A stretch of 64,000 bases of DNA from Deinococcus sedimenti. GTDB taxonomy: Bacteria > Deinococcota > Deinococci > Deinococcales > Deinococcaceae. Shown piece by piece: positions 40,127 through 49,562 of the stretch. The notes under the pieces are model-generated. The model had not been told where the DNA came from, ran no database searches, and saw only the letters and a program-made list of their open reading frames with translations. The stretch is taken from the NCBI RefSeq assembly GCF_014648135.1, contig NZ_BMQN01000001.1:1-64000 (forward strand). Reading direction: 5' to 3'. Made by a program: the position numbers and the translations under genes. Every line of letters begins with the position of its first letter. Position 1 is the stretch's first letter.

Positions 40127-41041
40127 TTACTTGCGTTCGACCTTCACTTCCACGCGGTTGCCCTTGCGCTTCACCTTCAGTTCCGCCTTCCCGCCGTTCG
40201 CCCGGCGGTACTCACTCGTGACCTCGCTGGATTTGCTCTTCAGTTCCGTCAGGGTGTAGCCCTCGGCGCGCAGGAACGCCGCGTAGCGGTCATGCAGGGC
40301 CCGCAGATCCGCCTGATTGGCAACCACCGTGCTCCACTCACGCGCTGAACCCCACGGACTGGCCGGGGCTTTGGGCTGCACCGTCACTGACAGCGCCTGA
40401 GCAGTCCGGGGAGTCGGCGCCGGCTGCGCGGCCACCGGAGCGGTGCGCAGCGGAGCCGCCGCTGCCGGGGCGGCCACCGCGTAGAACGCCGTGTCCGTCA
40501 CCCAGCTGTTCTGCGGGACGGGCGTCACCACGATGCTCAGCGCCTGCGCCAGCCCCTGCTGCCCGGACACCGTCACCGAAGCGAAGCTGTTCTGCGACTT
40601 GAACGTGGCGATCTGATCCAGGTTCAGCGGCGAGCGGCTCGCCAGGGCCAGCACCTTGTTCACGCCGTACGGGGCGGCAATGTCGAACGTGAACGGATCA
40701 CCGGCGCTCGGGAACGCCTTGACGGTGTTCGCCTTCAGGAAGTTCGCGCCCCCCTGATAGCGGTTGGGCAGAATCAGGTCCACCTGCCCCTGCGGGTCCA
40801 CGTTGAACAGGTACACGTACGCGTCCTGATTCACGCTGGTGAACAGCCGGATCTTCTCGCCAGGGCGGTACGCGGGCGTGCTGGCGCCGCTGCTGTCACG
40901 GTCCGTCCAGACCTTCACGTTCAGGTCCGTCTGCACGGGATTCACGATGATGCTCTGGGCACTCAGGGTCGGGGCGGCCAGCGCGGGCGCACCCAGCCCC
41001 AGCGCGGCGCTCAGAAGAGTCAGGGAAAGTTTCGCGTTCAT
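40127..41041 (-). CDS. Exported DUF4384-domain protein
   Basis: 304 residues with a cleavable signal ([14 protein letters not shown]). Residues about 30-170 match DUF4384: [35 protein letters not shown] and [14 protein letters not shown]. The C-terminal half is Pro/Ala-rich and ends in Lys/Arg-rich strands. Likely periplasmic or at the cell surface. Function unknown. A second protein with this module ends at 11021. Confidence 0.8.
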   Translation of the reverse strand: MNAKLSLTLLSAALGLGAPALAAPTLSAQSIIVNPVQTDLNVKVWTDRDSSGASTPAYRPGEKIRLFTSVNQDAYVYLFNVDPQGQVDLILPNRYQGGANFLKANTVKAFPSAGDPFTFDIAAPYGVNKVLALASRSPLNLDQIATFKSQNSFASVTVSGQQGLAQALSIVVTPVPQNSWVTDTAFYAVAAPAAAAPLRTAPVAAQPAPTPRTAQALSVTVQPKAPASPWGSAREWSTVVANQADLRALHDRYAAFLRAEGYTLTELKSKSSEVTSEYRRANGGKAELKVKRKGNRVEVKVERK

Positions 41042-41282
41042 GCCCCTACCCTGCCGTCCCGGCGTGACCTGAGCCTGACCGGGCCATCAGGAAAGTCGGC
41101 CGCTGGGCTCACGCCCCCCTCACAGGAGACACGGTCCGCATCAGGATGAACTCCAGCGGCTGGCCCCACCACCGTCCACCCGAACAGGCCTCGGGTGCGT
41201 CAGAAGCTGGCCTGCTGCTCCGCCCGCCGGGGGGCGAACCAGACGACGTCTGCACCGGTTGAGGTGCTCTAGAATCTGGAGT

Positions 41283-41828
41283 GTGACCCCGCTGCATTTC
41301 GCCCGCGCGGCCCTGAGCGTCCTGTTTCTCCATTCCGCCACCGCACAGACCTGGGGCGCCCCTGCCAGCTGGAAACCGTTCACGTACGCCCGCCCTGCGC
41401 AGGCCACTCCCGTCCGCAAGCCCGGCGAGCGGATCATGCTGGAACTCGACGGCACGGCCGGCACCCTGAAACTGACCCTGCGGCAGCTGCAGGCCATGCC
41501 CGCCGTGCGCTACGCCACGCCGCACCGCCAATTGAAACAGACCTACACCTACCAGGGCGTCACGCTGCGCGACCTCGCCGCGCGGGGCGGCTTCGCAGGC
41601 AGGGACCTGCGCGTGTACGCCAGCAACGGGTACTTCACGACCATCCGCGCCAGCGACTACATGACCGACCCGATCATGCTGGCCTACAGCGCCGACGGCA
41701 AGGCCATCACCGCGCAGCAGAAGGGCCCGCTGACCGTCGTGCTGCCCGCGCAGCCCGAGCGGTACCACGGACCCGACTACGGCGCGGCCTGGGTGTGGTA
41801 CGTCGAGCGGATCGCGCCACTGAGATGA
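41283..41828 (+). CDS. Periplasmic molybdopterin-fold sensor partner
   Basis: 181 residues from GTG 41283, 7 nt after TAGAAT (41270-41275). A signal peptide (ALSVLFLHSATAQ) is followed by an oxidoreductase molybdopterin-binding fold (LTLRQLQAMP, YQGVTLRDLAA, VYASNGYFTTI). No cysteine exists in the protein, so the metal-binding Cys of sulfite-oxidase-type enzymes is absent. It overlaps a histidine kinase gene by 4 bp, suggesting a ligand-sensing accessory rather than an enzyme. Confidence 0.75.
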   Translation: MTPLHFARAALSVLFLHSATAQTWGAPASWKPFTYARPAQATPVRKPGERIMLELDGTAGTLKLTLRQLQAMPAVRYATPHRQLKQTYTYQGVTLRDLAARGGFAGRDLRVYASNGYFTTIRASDYMTDPIMLAYSADGKAITAQQKGPLTVVLPAQPERYHGPDYGAAWVWYVERIAPLR

Positions 41829-43066
41829 CGACCCCGACCCAGCGCCGCACCCTGCTGCGTGAACTGCTGCTGGCCCTGCTGCCCCTGCTGGCCACCGTCA
41901 CGCTGCTGGCCCTGGCCACCCAGCCCGCCTACCGCGCGCTGCTGAACAACGGCACCGGCACGCGCCCGTACGCCTACCAGGGCCTGGTGCAGGACCTGCT
42001 GATCTACCGCGCCAATCTGCTGGACCCAGCCGTCACGCCGCAGGAACGGCAGGACAGCTACGAGCAGGTGCTCGGCAGCGCCCGCAACCGCGCGCAGTTC
42101 GCGTACCTGACTGAACTCGAAGCGCGGGACGAGTTCCGGCTCGCCGCCGTGCAGCGAGGCCTGGAAGCCAGGACGGCTGAGGGGCTCAGGCAGGCCACGG
42201 ACGAGGCGTTCGCGCTGAACAACCTCGCGCGGGATCTCGGAACGGCGCAGTCCGGGGCGTACGTGCAGGCCCTGCACGACCTGAGCCGCGCCCTGATCGG
42301 CAGCGCTCTCTTCTCGGGCCTGCTGAGCCTGACGCTGATCCTGCGGGCGCTGCTGCTCTGGCGCGCCGATCGTCTGCGGGCCCAGCAGCGTGAGGAGCGG
42401 CAGCGTGACGCCCTGAATCTGGCCAGTCACGAGATGCGCCGCCCCCTCCAGGCGCTGCTGCTGGCCGCCGACGCGCTGCGCGCCGCGCCGGACGAGGGCC
42501 TGCGCCAGCGGCTCCTGACGCAGATCGAGGACAGCGCCGCGCAGCTGGCCAGCCGCGCCGACCTGACGCGCCTGAACGACCTGTACATGGACGTCACCCT
42601 GCACGTCCAGCCTGTTGACCTGGGTGAACTCGTGCGGCGCTTCTCCTCAGGCCGGGTGCATGTCAGTGCGCCCGCACTGCCGCTGGTGTGGTCCGTGGAC
42701 GCCAACCGCGTGCGCCAGATGCTGGAGAACCTCGTGGAGAACGCCGTGAAGTACACGCAGGACGTGGTCGAGCTGACCCTGGACGCCCCGTCAGGCACAC
42801 CCCGCGTGCAGGTGCGGGATCACGGCCCGGGCATGAGTGACGACCTGCGCGGCCGGGTGTTCCTGCCGTACGAACGCGGTCCGCAGAGTCTCGGGCCGGG
42901 TAGCGGACTGGGTCTGCCCCTGGTGCGCCGGTACGCGCGGGCCCACGGAGGGGACGTGATGATCACGCACGCGCCGGGCGGCGGACTGCTGATCACCCTG
43001 ACGTTCGGTCAGGCCACGGCACACGTCTCGGCCCCACCCGTGAAGGGCAAGCTGACGCCGGGCTGA
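41825..43066 (+). CDS. Membrane sensor histidine kinase
   Basis: 413 residues. Two membrane helices (LLLALLPLLATVTLLALA and the Leu-rich segment near residue 160) flank a periplasmic helical sensor. H-box SHEMRRPLQ gives His202; the N-box NLVENAVKY and G-boxes DHGPGMSD and GSGLGLPLV form the ATPase domain. It overlaps by ATGA with the preceding periplasmic protein. No response regulator is adjacent. Confidence 0.9.
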   Translation: MTTPTQRRTLLRELLLALLPLLATVTLLALATQPAYRALLNNGTGTRPYAYQGLVQDLLIYRANLLDPAVTPQERQDSYEQVLGSARNRAQFAYLTELEARDEFRLAAVQRGLEARTAEGLRQATDEAFALNNLARDLGTAQSGAYVQALHDLSRALIGSALFSGLLSLTLILRALLLWRADRLRAQQREERQRDALNLASHEMRRPLQALLLAADALRAAPDEGLRQRLLTQIEDSAAQLASRADLTRLNDLYMDVTLHVQPVDLGELVRRFSSGRVHVSAPALPLVWSVDANRVRQMLENLVENAVKYTQDVVELTLDAPSGTPRVQVRDHGPGMSDDLRGRVFLPYERGPQSLGPGSGLGLPLVRRYARAHGGDVMITHAPGGGLLITLTFGQATAHVSAPPVKGKLTPG

Positions 43067-43119
43067 TCTTCACGGCCACTTCACAGCGCCGGGCGTTAAG
43101 CATCCCTTAACCTGAACGG

Positions 43120-44109
43120 GTGTTCACTGCGCTGACCCGCCGCACCCTGACCGCAGCCCTGCTCGCCGTGACCCTGCCGGCCGCAGCCGCCCAGGGCGGC
43201 GAAGTGTTCCGCGTCGGATACAGCGCCAGCGGCGACCGCCTCGCCCCGCTGACCGTCACGCTACGCGCGACCACGCCCGCCGGGCACCGCGTGCAGTGGA
43301 CCTTCGGCGACGGTCAGAACGCCACCGGCGAGCAGATCAGCCACACCTACTACCGCCCCGGCACGTACCAGATCGAGGTAAGCCTGATCGACCCGCAGGG
43401 CCGCGTCATCAGCCGCGCCGACATCCCCCTGCAGGTGCTGGGCAGCGGCGGCGAGCGCGCCGACCTGACCGTGCTGCACGCCGCCGACGGCACCGTCCGC
43501 CTCAGCGGTCTGGGCAGTGTCGTCTACCGCCCCGGTCCCGTGCGCGTGCTGCTCAATGGCCGCGAGATCAACGGACCGCAGCGCCTCGGTACCGGGACAA
43601 ACACCGCCGCTGCCGTGGCCATCACCAGCGCCGGACAGAACGTGCAGCGCCAGCTGACCCTGACCCACGCTCCCATGACCGTCAGCGCCGCCTTCGACAG
43701 CGAGGTACTGCGCCTGACCAACCAGGCGCGCGCGCAGGGCTGGAACTGCGACACCAAACGCCCCGGCGGTCCGGGACTGCCGCCCCTGAAGGGTCACCTG
43801 ACGCTGGACGTCGCCGCCGAAGCTCAGTCCGCCGGGATGGCCCTGTACGGGTACTTCGACCACACCAGCACCCTGGACGGCAGCAGCCCCATGCGGCGCG
43901 TGCAGGCCGCGGGCATGACCCCCACCAGCGTCGCGGAGAACATCGCCGCCGGGCAGCAGACCCCCAAGGAGGTCGTGGACGCCTGGCTGCGCAGTCCCGG
44001 CCACTGCCGGAACATCATGGGCGACTTCACTCTGATCGGCCTGAGCTACGTGCAGCGCCCCGGCACCAAATTCAAGAACTACTGGACGCAGGTGTTCGCG
44101 CGCCTCTGA
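43120..44109 (+). CDS. Secreted CAP/SCP-domain protein with PKD-like domain
   Basis: 329 residues from GTG 43120; TAACCT (43108-43113) ends 6 nt upstream. A signal peptide (LLAVTLPAAAAQ) is followed by a PKD-type domain (VQWTFGDGQNATGEQISHTYYRPGTYQIEV, core WTFGDG). The C-terminal half is a CAP domain: VLRLTNQARAQGWNC, YFDHTSTLDGSSPMRRV, ENIAAGQ and SPGHCRNIM. Secreted, function unknown in bacteria. A tandem CTTCAC repeat (43069, 43079) upstream is a possible response-regulator site. Confidence 0.85.
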   Translation: MFTALTRRTLTAALLAVTLPAAAAQGGEVFRVGYSASGDRLAPLTVTLRATTPAGHRVQWTFGDGQNATGEQISHTYYRPGTYQIEVSLIDPQGRVISRADIPLQVLGSGGERADLTVLHAADGTVRLSGLGSVVYRPGPVRVLLNGREINGPQRLGTGTNTAAAVAITSAGQNVQRQLTLTHAPMTVSAAFDSEVLRLTNQARAQGWNCDTKRPGGPGLPPLKGHLTLDVAAEAQSAGMALYGYFDHTSTLDGSSPMRRVQAAGMTPTSVAENIAAGQQTPKEVVDAWLRSPGHCRNIMGDFTLIGLSYVQRPGTKFKNYWTQVFARL

Positions 44110-44301
44110 CGTCCCGCTTCTGTGCGGGGGCGCCTGCGCTGTCTTCGTGTCGTCGCGGCAGCCGCTCCGGCCAGCCGCGCCACCTGACCGGGCCGCGCCA
44201 GAATTCAGACGCCCCGCCCGCGGTAACGGGTTGGTAATCAGGGGCGCGCACGCTGCCCTCAGCGCGGTCCACCGTTCCCCCGGGACCGCCTGGAGGCCGG
44301 T

Positions 44302-44871
44302 ATGACCACCATCCTGAGCACCCCCGTCCCCACGCCCGGCGCGGCACACACCATCCCCGAGAGCCGCCTGTCGCACCTTCTGTTCGCCAACACCCGGCTG
44401 GCCCCCCTGTGGACCCTCCTGCGCCTGTACGTGGGCTGGCAGTGGCTTGCGGCCGGCTGGCAGAAAGCCACGGGCGGCGGCTGGATCGGCGCGGATGCTG
44501 GCGGGGCAGTCAGCGGATTCCTGACAGGCGCGCTCGCCAAAACGTCCGGTGAGCATCCGGACGTCTCGGGCGGCTACGCGTGGTTCATCCAGCAGGTGGC
44601 CCTGCCGAACGCGGCGCTGTTCTCGCATCTCGTCACGTTCGGTGAACTGACCGTCGGCGTGGCCCTGATCCTGGGGCTGTTCACGGGCGTCGCGGCCTTC
44701 CTGGGCGGCTTCCTGAACGCGAACTTCCTGCTGGCGGGCACGGTCAGCAGCAACCCGCTGCTGTTCATCCTCGCCACGTGGCTGGTGCTGGGGTGGCGGG
44801 TCGCGGGCTGGCTGGGCCTGGACCGCTGGGTGCTGCCGCGCGTGGGCGTCCCGCAGGCCCGGGCGTCGTAG
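44302..44871 (+). CDS. DoxX/DoxD-family membrane protein
   Basis: 189 residues, GGAGG before the ATG. Four hydrophobic helices; FGELTVGVALILGLFTG and LRLYVGWQWLAAGWQK match the DoxX/DoxD (thiosulfate:quinone oxidoreductase-like) family. Often tied to redox or thiosulfate handling, but the activity here cannot be assigned. The 190 nt upstream have no clear gene. Confidence 0.82.
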   Translation: MTTILSTPVPTPGAAHTIPESRLSHLLFANTRLAPLWTLLRLYVGWQWLAAGWQKATGGGWIGADAGGAVSGFLTGALAKTSGEHPDVSGGYAWFIQQVALPNAALFSHLVTFGELTVGVALILGLFTGVAAFLGGFLNANFLLAGTVSSNPLLFILATWLVLGWRVAGWLGLDRWVLPRVGVPQARAS

Positions 44872-44918
44872 CGCCCCGCAGGCCGTCCCCGTCTGCTCCC
44901 CGGCGGGAGCGGCAGCCC

Positions 44919-45296
44919 TCAGCGGCCCGCGCGCCACACCGCCCAGATTAGCAGGGGTTGCAGCGGCAGGCGCCCCCACGCCACCAGCGGACTGACCCGG
45001 AACCGCTCCGGGTCCTGCGCCATCCACACGTTCGCGGGGAACACCGCGACCAGCAGCGCGATCAGGCCCCAGCGGGCCGCCGGGCGGGTGCGCGGGTGCA
45101 GCAGGCCCAGACCGCCCAGCACCTCTGCCGCGCCACTGACCAGCGTCGCCTGCCGCGCACTCAGGGGCACCCAGGGCGGCACGATCCGGTCGAAGAAGCC
45201 GGGGGTCACGAAGTGCAGCGTGCCAGCCGTGACGAACAGCGCCGCGAGCAGCAGGGTGCCCACGCGGGGACGGGCGGACACGGGAGATGGGGTCAC
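44919..45296 (-). CDS. DoxX-like membrane protein
   Basis: 125 residues and four helices (VGTLLLAALFVTAGTLHFV, LVSGAAEVLGGLGLL and two more). The GAAEVLGGLGLL segment is typical of the DoxX-like/DUF417-type group. Start GTG 45296, 6 nt after TAGCCT (45303-45308). Convergent with the other DoxX-family gene, 48 bp away. Confidence 0.78.
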   Translation of the reverse strand: MTPSPVSARPRVGTLLLAALFVTAGTLHFVTPGFFDRIVPPWVPLSARQATLVSGAAEVLGGLGLLHPRTRPAARWGLIALLVAVFPANVWMAQDPERFRVSPLVAWGRLPLQPLLIWAVWRAGR

Positions 45297-45321
45297 CCGG
45301 ACAGGCTACGCCCCGGCAGCA

Positions 45322-45352
45322 GAAGAGGGAGCCGCTGCGGGGCTCCCTCTTC
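45322..45352. terminator. Hairpin terminator
   Basis: GAAGAGGGAGCC (45322-45333) pairs perfectly with GGCTCCCTCTTC (45341-45352). Lies after the stop of the small hydrophilic gene at 45378. Confidence 0.75.
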
Positions 45353-45377
45353 CTTGGGGGTTCAGGTGTGGCGGGGG

Positions 45378-45599
45378 TCAGCCGTTGCTGGAGGGGACGC
45401 TGCGGGCTTCCTCGCGGTCCTTCAGTTCCTTGTCGCTCAGGCCGTCGTCGTTGTTGCGGGGCGCGTTCGCCTCGCGGTCGTTGGCGCTCTTCATGGAAGG
45501 AGTGTTGTCGTGCTCGATCTCGTGCACTTCCTTCTTGTTGCGGTCGTAGTCCTGCGGCTGGCTGGTGTGCCCGCTGTTCTTGTCGTCCTTGTCTGGCAT
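45378..45599 (-). CDS. Small hydrophilic, probably disordered protein
   Basis: 73 residues with almost no hydrophobic side chains: KDDKNSGHTSQPQDYDRNKK, then EVHEIEHDNTP and DKELKDREEARS. Highly charged and rich in Asn/Asp, like desiccation-related hydrophilins, though no family motif is found. No ribosome binding site or clear -10 is seen, but a strong terminator follows it. Confidence 0.6.
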   Translation of the reverse strand: MPDKDDKNSGHTSQPQDYDRNKKEVHEIEHDNTPSMKSANDREANAPRNNDDGLSDKELKDREEARSVPSSNG

Positions 45600-45673
45600 G
45601 CCCGTAGCCTGTCAGGTCACGGGGCGAGAAACCCGCGCGCCGCGTGAACGCCACTTGATCTTTCAAGGTCCGC

Positions 45674-46165
45674 TCAAGAGGAGGGCTGCGCGTAGACCCG
45701 CACCCAAGGGTGCGAACCGTCCGGATCCGTCCAGGGCGCGCGGGTTCGCGCCACGAACCGCCAGCCCTCGCGCTCGTACAGGCGCAAGGCGGGCACGCTG
45801 GACTCGTTCACCTGTAGCACGCTGAACGCCCCGCGCCGGCGCGCCTCACTGAGGGCGTGGGCCAGCAGCGCCCGCGCAGTCCCGCCCCGCTGTGCGTCCG
45901 GGCTGACGAACAGCCGCTTGACCTCCAGCGGCACCTGCGCCTCCCGCACCCAGTCCGGGCGAGGCTCGGGCAGCGGGGCGAGCATGACCTGCCCGACCAG
46001 CTGCCCGTCCTGCTCGGCCACCCACGCCTCGCCGCGCCCCTGCACGAACGCCGCCGGGTTGTCGGGCCACACCGACGGGTACCCCATTCGCTCGTGCACG
46101 GCGCGAAGCACGGTGACCAGTTCCGGCAGGTCGTCGGGCGAACGGGGGCGGAGGTGCAGCGTCAT
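45674..46165 (-). CDS. GNAT-family N-acetyltransferase
   Basis: 163 residues, GNAT fold: VKRLFVSPDAQRGGTARALLAHALSEARRRG carries the acetyl-CoA loop (QRGGTA), then LQVNESSVPALRLYEREGW. Substrate unknown. TACCCT (46172-46177) ends 6 nt before the ATG; this promoter lies just before the stop of the upstream gene, so it may be transcribed separately. Confidence 0.87.
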   Translation of the reverse strand: MTLHLRPRSPDDLPELVTVLRAVHERMGYPSVWPDNPAAFVQGRGEAWVAEQDGQLVGQVMLAPLPEPRPDWVREAQVPLEVKRLFVSPDAQRGGTARALLAHALSEARRRGAFSVLQVNESSVPALRLYEREGWRFVARTRAPWTDPDGSHPWVRVYAQPSS

Positions 46166-46177
46166 GCGCGCAGGGTA

Positions 46178-46813
46178 TCAGCGGCGCGTCGCCGTCTCCG
46201 CTTGCGTCATGACCTCTGCGTTGCTGACCTGAAAGAACATGCCGCTCAGCTCACCAGTATCTGGATTCAGTCGGTACAGCGCGACCTGGCAGTTCGGAGC
46301 GCCGAACGCGGTAGCCAGCGTGCCGTCCATGAGGATGCCGCTGCCGCGGGTCTCGTCCTTGCCGATGATCCACTCGGGCGTGGTGTAACCGTCCTGGACG
46401 GGCAGCAGCAGTTTGCCGGCGTACGTGCTGCCGTCCGGGTTGCTGCCCCGCACGTCCACCCGCGCGGCTTTCAGGCCGTCCCAGTCGAAGGTCTCGGTGC
46501 CCACCCCGGCGCCGGTCACCGTCCAGTTCCCGGTGAACGTCCGGCCCTTCTGCGCGTAGATGGCGACGCCGCACTCGGGCTTCCCGACCGCGACGGCCAC
46601 GGCGTTCCCCAGTCGCAGGCCCAGCCCACTGAACTTCCCGTACGGGGCGTCCCACGTGAAGCGCAGGGCCTTGCCCTCGGCCGTGATCTTCAGCGTGCCT
46701 TTCAGGGTGCCGTCCAGGAACGTGGTGCGCCGGGCGTCGTACGTGCCCTCCAGCGGGTCGGCCAGCGCGGAGCCGAGCAGGAGGAGGCTGGCCAGCGGGA
46801 GGAATCGTTTCAT
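46178..46813 (-). CDS. Secreted hypothetical protein
   Basis: 211 residues with a signal peptide (LPLASLLLLGSALA). Beta-rich, with WDAPYGKFSGLGLRLG and Cys in GKPECGVAIY and APNCQVALYR that look like two copies of the same strand pattern. No known family. Confidence 0.7.
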   Translation of the reverse strand: MKRFLPLASLLLLGSALADPLEGTYDARRTTFLDGTLKGTLKITAEGKALRFTWDAPYGKFSGLGLRLGNAVAVAVGKPECGVAIYAQKGRTFTGNWTVTGAGVGTETFDWDGLKAARVDVRGSNPDGSTYAGKLLLPVQDGYTTPEWIIGKDETRGSGILMDGTLATAFGAPNCQVALYRLNPDTGELSGMFFQVSNAEVMTQAETATRR

Positions 46814-46884
46814 GCGTCCAGTGTGCGCCGCGGGCGTGACACTTGCGGGGACAGTTCCGCCCGGGCGCGCTACCCTGCGCGGTG

Positions 46885-47640
46885 ATGAGGGTCGCGGTGA
46901 TCAGTGACGTGCACGGGAACGCCTTCGCGCTGGACGCGGTGCTGCGCGAGGTCCGCGCGGCCAGTCCGGACCTGATCGTGAACCTGGGCGATCAGGCCGA
47001 GGGGAGCTCCGACCCCGCCCGCGCACTCGGCATTCAGGCGGAACTCGCGGCCGCGGGCGCGCTGGAGGTCCGGGGGAACAACGAGGAGAAACTCTGGCCC
47101 GGCGGGCGCCGCTCGGCCCTGTCACGGTCGTACGGGGCGTGGCTCGCGGCGCACACCGACCCGGCGCTGCTGGCCCGCGTGGCGGCGCTGCCGCTGACCG
47201 CCCGCGCGGAGGGACTGCTGGCCTGCCATGGCACGCCGGACAGCGCCTGGGACAGCCTGCTGTGGGTGTGGGACCACGGCGGGTACTACCGCGCCCGCGA
47301 CCCGCGCGAACTGCGCGCCACGCTGGACCCGCTGGGCGCGGAGGTCGTCCTGTGCGGTCACACGCACCGCGCCGGGACGACCCGCGTGGGCGACACGCTG
47401 CTCGTGAACGCCGGATCGGTCAGCGATCAGGTGGACGGCGACCCCCGCGCCCGCTGGACGAGGCTGGACCGCGTGAACGGACAGTGGGCCGTCACCTTCC
47501 ACGCCGTGCCGTACGACATCGAGGCGGCGGTGACCTGGGCCTGCACCCACACGCCCTTCGGGGACGGCGAGGCGAAACTGCTGCGCACCGGCACCATGGA
47601 CGCCCGCGGGGACGGCGTGTGGGAAGGACCGCAACCCTGA
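46885..47640 (+). CDS. Metallophosphoesterase (YfcE-like)
   Basis: 251 residues from the ATG at 46885 (a GTG one codon earlier is possible). Dimetal motifs are SDVHGN, GDQ, GNNE, ACHGTP and GHTHRAG. Calcineurin-like phosphoesterase of the MJ0936/YfcE group. Substrate unknown. TACCCT lies at 46871-46876. The end is 17 nt from the next gene's start. Confidence 0.88.
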   Translation: MRVAVISDVHGNAFALDAVLREVRAASPDLIVNLGDQAEGSSDPARALGIQAELAAAGALEVRGNNEEKLWPGGRRSALSRSYGAWLAAHTDPALLARVAALPLTARAEGLLACHGTPDSAWDSLLWVWDHGGYYRARDPRELRATLDPLGAEVVLCGHTHRAGTTRVGDTLLVNAGSVSDQVDGDPRARWTRLDRVNGQWAVTFHAVPYDIEAAVTWACTHTPFGDGEAKLLRTGTMDARGDGVWEGPQP

Positions 47641-47657
47641 CGGTGTACGCTGCAGGC

Positions 47658-48737
47658 ATGCTGAGATGGATGTTCACCGCCGCCCTCGTTCTCGGTGCGG
47701 GCGCGCAGGCTGCCGGGTGCGGCGGCACCGAGGGAATGCCCGACTGGGCGCGCGCCGGGACGTTCCGGGGCAGCCTCGGGACGCTGCCGGTCGCGCTGAG
47801 CCTGGACCCGAAGGGTGAGTCGCGGTACTTCTACGAGGGTCGCAGCCTCGACCTGTTCCTGGAGGTGCGCCGCAGCGGGAACGCGCTGGTGCTGGAGGAA
47901 AGCGTCCGGCGTGAGCTGGGCGGCGAACCGGTCGTGACCGGCTGCTTCAGCCTGATGCCCGCCCCCGGCGGCCTGAAGGGGACGTGGCAGGCCCCCGGTG
48001 CGAGTGCCCCGCTGGAGGTCACCCTGACCCCGCTGGACGCCGCGCGCCTGCCGTTGCGGCTGCCCCTCTCGCCGGGCCTGAGCACCCTGCGCCGCGAGGA
48101 CCCGCTGGCGTTCCTGAAACTGAACCGCGCCTGGGTCACGCTGCCCGGAGGCCGGGCGGTGCGCGAACCGCTGTCCGGCGTGACGTACCCGCGCGTGCCC
48201 GGCGCGAGCGGCGCGCTGAACGCCGCGCTGCAGGACCGGCAGCTGCGCCACGCGGCGGACGCCCTGGACTGCCGCGCCAGGCTGCCCGAACCGGCCCAGA
48301 AGGACCCGGAGAACGGCTACACCCTGAGTGCCGGTCTCACCCTGTCGAACGCCCGGCTGCTCAGCCTGCGCGAGGACGTGAATTACTACTGCGGCGGCGC
48401 GCACCCGGACAACTGGACCGAGGGTGTCATACTGGACCGCGCCACAGGCCGCTCCGTCCCACTGACGACTCTGTTCCCGAAACTGAGTGCGGCGCGGCAG
48501 AAGGCGCTGTACCTGTCGGGCGTGAAGACGAAGGTGAACGCCGAGTGCCTGGACGTCCTGCGTGAAAACGCCGACGACTTCACCGCGCACCTCAGTGCGA
48601 CCGGGGTGAACCTGACCCCCAGTGGCCTGCCGCATGTGGTCGCAGCCTGCGCCGAGACCGTCACGCTGCCCTACGCGACGCTGCGCGGCGACGCGAATCT
48701 CGGCAGTCCGCTCGTGAAGACGCTGTACCCGAAATGA
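47658..48737 (+). CDS. Secreted DUF3298-like protein
   Basis: 359 residues from the ATG at 47658; TACGCT (47646-47651) ends 6 nt upstream. A signal peptide (LVLGAGAQAAGC) is followed by the DUF4163/DUF3298 layout: YPRVPGASGALNAAL, then NYYCGGAHPDNWTEGVILDRATG and LTTLFPKL. Seen in RsiV and PdaC, where it binds cell-wall sugars. The N-terminal region is private to this protein. Confidence 0.8.
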   Translation: MLRWMFTAALVLGAGAQAAGCGGTEGMPDWARAGTFRGSLGTLPVALSLDPKGESRYFYEGRSLDLFLEVRRSGNALVLEESVRRELGGEPVVTGCFSLMPAPGGLKGTWQAPGASAPLEVTLTPLDAARLPLRLPLSPGLSTLRREDPLAFLKLNRAWVTLPGGRAVREPLSGVTYPRVPGASGALNAALQDRQLRHAADALDCRARLPEPAQKDPENGYTLSAGLTLSNARLLSLREDVNYYCGGAHPDNWTEGVILDRATGRSVPLTTLFPKLSAARQKALYLSGVKTKVNAECLDVLRENADDFTAHLSATGVNLTPSGLPHVVAACAETVTLPYATLRGDANLGSPLVKTLYPK

Positions 48738-48749
48738 CCTGAACAGCAG

Positions 48750-48781
48750 ACGCCCCCACCAGTGCATCGGTGGGGGCGTTT
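48750..48781. terminator. Bidirectional terminator
   Basis: ACGCCCCCACC (48750-48760) pairs with GGTGGGGGCGT (48769-48779), followed by TTT; between two convergent genes. Confidence 0.85.
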
Positions 48782-48794
48782 CCCTGCGCGTGGG

Positions 48795-49478
48795 TCAGTC
48801 GCGGCTGCCGCCGAACAGACGCAGGATGAACAGGAACATGTTCACGAAGTCCAGGTACAGCGCCAGCGCGCCGTTGATCGCGGCTCGCTCGGCCATCTCG
48901 CCCTGCACGCCACTCAGCGCGAGGTTGCGCAGCATCTGCGTGTCGTACGCGGTCAGGCCCGCGAACAGCAGAACGCCCACCACGCTGATGATCATCGTCA
49001 GGGGGCCACTGGCGATGAACAGGTTCACGATCATCGCCACGAACAGGCCGATCACCGCGAACATGAAGAAGCGGCCCATGGCGCTGAGGTCCTTCTTGAT
49101 CACGAAGCCCGCCACGCTCATCAGCGCGAACGTGCCCGCCGTCGACACGAACGCCGCCGTCACCGCACTCTGCGAGTACACCAGCAGCAGCGCGGAGAAC
49201 GTCAGGCCGGTCAGCGCGGCGTACGCGATGAACAGCATGCCCGCCACGGCGCTTGAGAGGCGCTGCGCGAACATGCTCAGCACGAACACCAGCGCCAGCT
49301 GCGCCAGGATCAGCGGCAGGCGCAGCTGCAGCACCTGCATCATCAGCGCCTCGTTGGTGGAGGTCAGGTAGGCGACCCCGGCGGTCAGCGCCAGACCGGC
49401 GGCCATCCAGGAATAGGTGCGGGCCATGAACGTCCGCACGATGTCGGTCGAACGGGCAGTGGTGGGATAGGTCTGCAT
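48795..49478 (-). CDS. Bax inhibitor-1 / YccA family membrane protein
   Basis: 227 residues and seven hydrophobic helices; [17 protein letters not shown] at the start, [13 protein letters not shown], and the family-typical [15 protein letters not shown], which holds the conserved Asp. Homologues act as pH-dependent calcium channels or FtsH regulators. TAGTCT (49486-49491) ends 7 nt before the ATG. Confidence 0.9.
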   Translation of the reverse strand: MQTYPTTARSTDIVRTFMARTYSWMAAGLALTAGVAYLTSTNEALMMQVLQLRLPLILAQLALVFVLSMFAQRLSSAVAGMLFIAYAALTGLTFSALLLVYSQSAVTAAFVSTAGTFALMSVAGFVIKKDLSAMGRFFMFAVIGLFVAMIVNLFIASGPLTMIISVVGVLLFAGLTAYDTQMLRNLALSGVQGEMAERAAINGALALYLDFVNMFLFILRLFGGSRD

Positions 49479-49562
49479 ACGCCTCAGACTACGCGGTGAC
49501 CACGGGGAAAGTTCCCGCAGGTGGTGAAGGCGGATTCACGTCCCGCCTCCACCCGATGAACC

